A stretch of DNA of 7,848 nucleotides from Clostridium sp. CAG:921 (lineage in GTDB: Bacteria > Bacillota > Clostridia > TANB77 > CAG-465): contig HF991936.1 of NCBI GenBank assembly GCA_000433135.1, positions 1 to 7,848 of the forward strand. Direction: 5' to 3'. Under the pieces are notes generated by a model, which worked only from the letters and a program-made list of their open reading frames with translations, was not told the origin of the DNA and did not search any database. The position numbers and the translations under genes were made by a program. Shown one piece after another: positions 7,493-7,848 of the stretch (its first letter is position 1; each line of letters starts with the position of its first letter).

Positions 7493-7536
7493 TATCCTTT
7501 CTACAATATCTAATTAGTGTGCATATTAAATGTTTA

Positions 7537-7848
7537 CTACTTATTTTCACCTTTTAAAAAAGAGTAAACAATATTACAAATTGAATTTATATGATTTTGC
7601 ATAATAGCTATCTGATTAGAATAATCAGGATAGTAAGCTTCACCATATCTACAAAGTGAATTTACAAATGTATTAGTTTCATCAATATATGCAATTTTTT
7701 CTTCGTCACTTAAAGTCTGAAGAATTGTACATGTATTAGCCCTATTTGAAAGCTTTATTAGAAGAGCTTTGTAGTTTAGTTTTAAACTAGAGTAATAATC
7801 CTCTTTTGAAAGATTAGAAGAATTTGACATAATTTTTATAGTTTCAAG
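7537..7848 (-). CDS. SpoT/MESH1-like HD protein, C-terminal part, cut by the window edge
   Basis: The visible 103 codons form the C-terminal part of a larger protein. The frame stays open from the first base of the window edge into the ATG at 7830, and no Shine-Dalgarno precedes that ATG, so it is an internal Met, not a start. The pattern LSKEDYYSSLKLNYKALLIKLSNRAN, then IDETNTFVNSLCRYGEAYYPDYS, matches the last helices of small (p)ppGpp-hydrolase-like HD proteins ('YY..i..nplAllvKLaDR..N', then 'y..ET..yv..L...g...yPey'). The catalytic H...HD part must lie outside. The family's final metal ligand, Asp in KLADR, is Asn here: KLSNR, Asn29 counted from the internal Met, codon at 7746-7744. This suggests a changed or lost hydrolase activity. 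It lies upstream of the other HD gene on the same strand. Confidence 0.6.
   Translation of the reverse strand, partial: LETIKIMSNSSNLSKEDYYSSLKLNYKALLIKLSNRANTCTILQTLSDEEKIAYIDETNTFVNSLCRYGEAYYPDYSNQIAIMQNHINSICNIVYSFLKGENK

Noticed and set aside
7537..7830. Reading the 97-codon frame as a complete small protein.
   Set aside because: The frame is open to the window edge, the ATG lacks a ribosome site, and the similarity is to the interior and C-terminus of a larger HD protein.

Overview
The window is AT-rich chromosomal DNA, most likely from a low-GC Firmicute of the Clostridia type. The evidence is a full-length PolC-type replicative polymerase, which is typical of Firmicutes and relatives. 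It sits next to an RNase P RNA that looks like the ancestral type A rather than the type B of Bacilli. Shine-Dalgarno sites are near-consensus, promoters are sigma-A-like, and TGA is used as a stop. Species cannot be named from the sequence.

Layout. (i) Positions 82-1721 hold a three-gene HipA-related cassette on the + strand. It has a HipA-like kinase without the usual N-terminal 'couple' subdomain, a 105-aa small protein overlapping its stop codon (ATGA), and an 88-aa paralog of that small protein. The 88-aa gene has its own perfect TTGACA-N17-TATAAT promoter. Both small proteins resemble the detached HipA N-terminal subdomain. The cassette ends at a strong hairpin terminator (1733-1769). 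(ii) Positions 1834-2248 hold rnpB with an extended -10 promoter and its own terminator. (iii) Positions 2306-6751 hold polC, which starts at a TTG with an excellent Shine-Dalgarno site. The longer open frame back to 2192 begins inside rnpB and should not be used. (iv) A probably bidirectional terminator (6757-6801) separates polC from two convergent minus-strand genes. These are an HD-domain phosphohydrolase (6844-7461) and, upstream of it, the C-terminal part of a SpoT/MESH1-like HD protein that runs off the right edge (7537-7848).

How they work together. rnpB and polC are core RNA-processing and DNA-replication genes. The Hip-like cassette looks like an accessory module in which the kinase is physically split from its regulatory N-subdomain, as in the HipBST toxin-antitoxin systems. 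Here the kinase comes first, there are two N-subdomain-like partners, and one of those has an independent strong promoter. No HipB-like DNA-binding gene lies inside the window. The two HD genes may form one transcription unit. The visible metal-ligand position of the upstream one carries Asn where the family normally has Asp.
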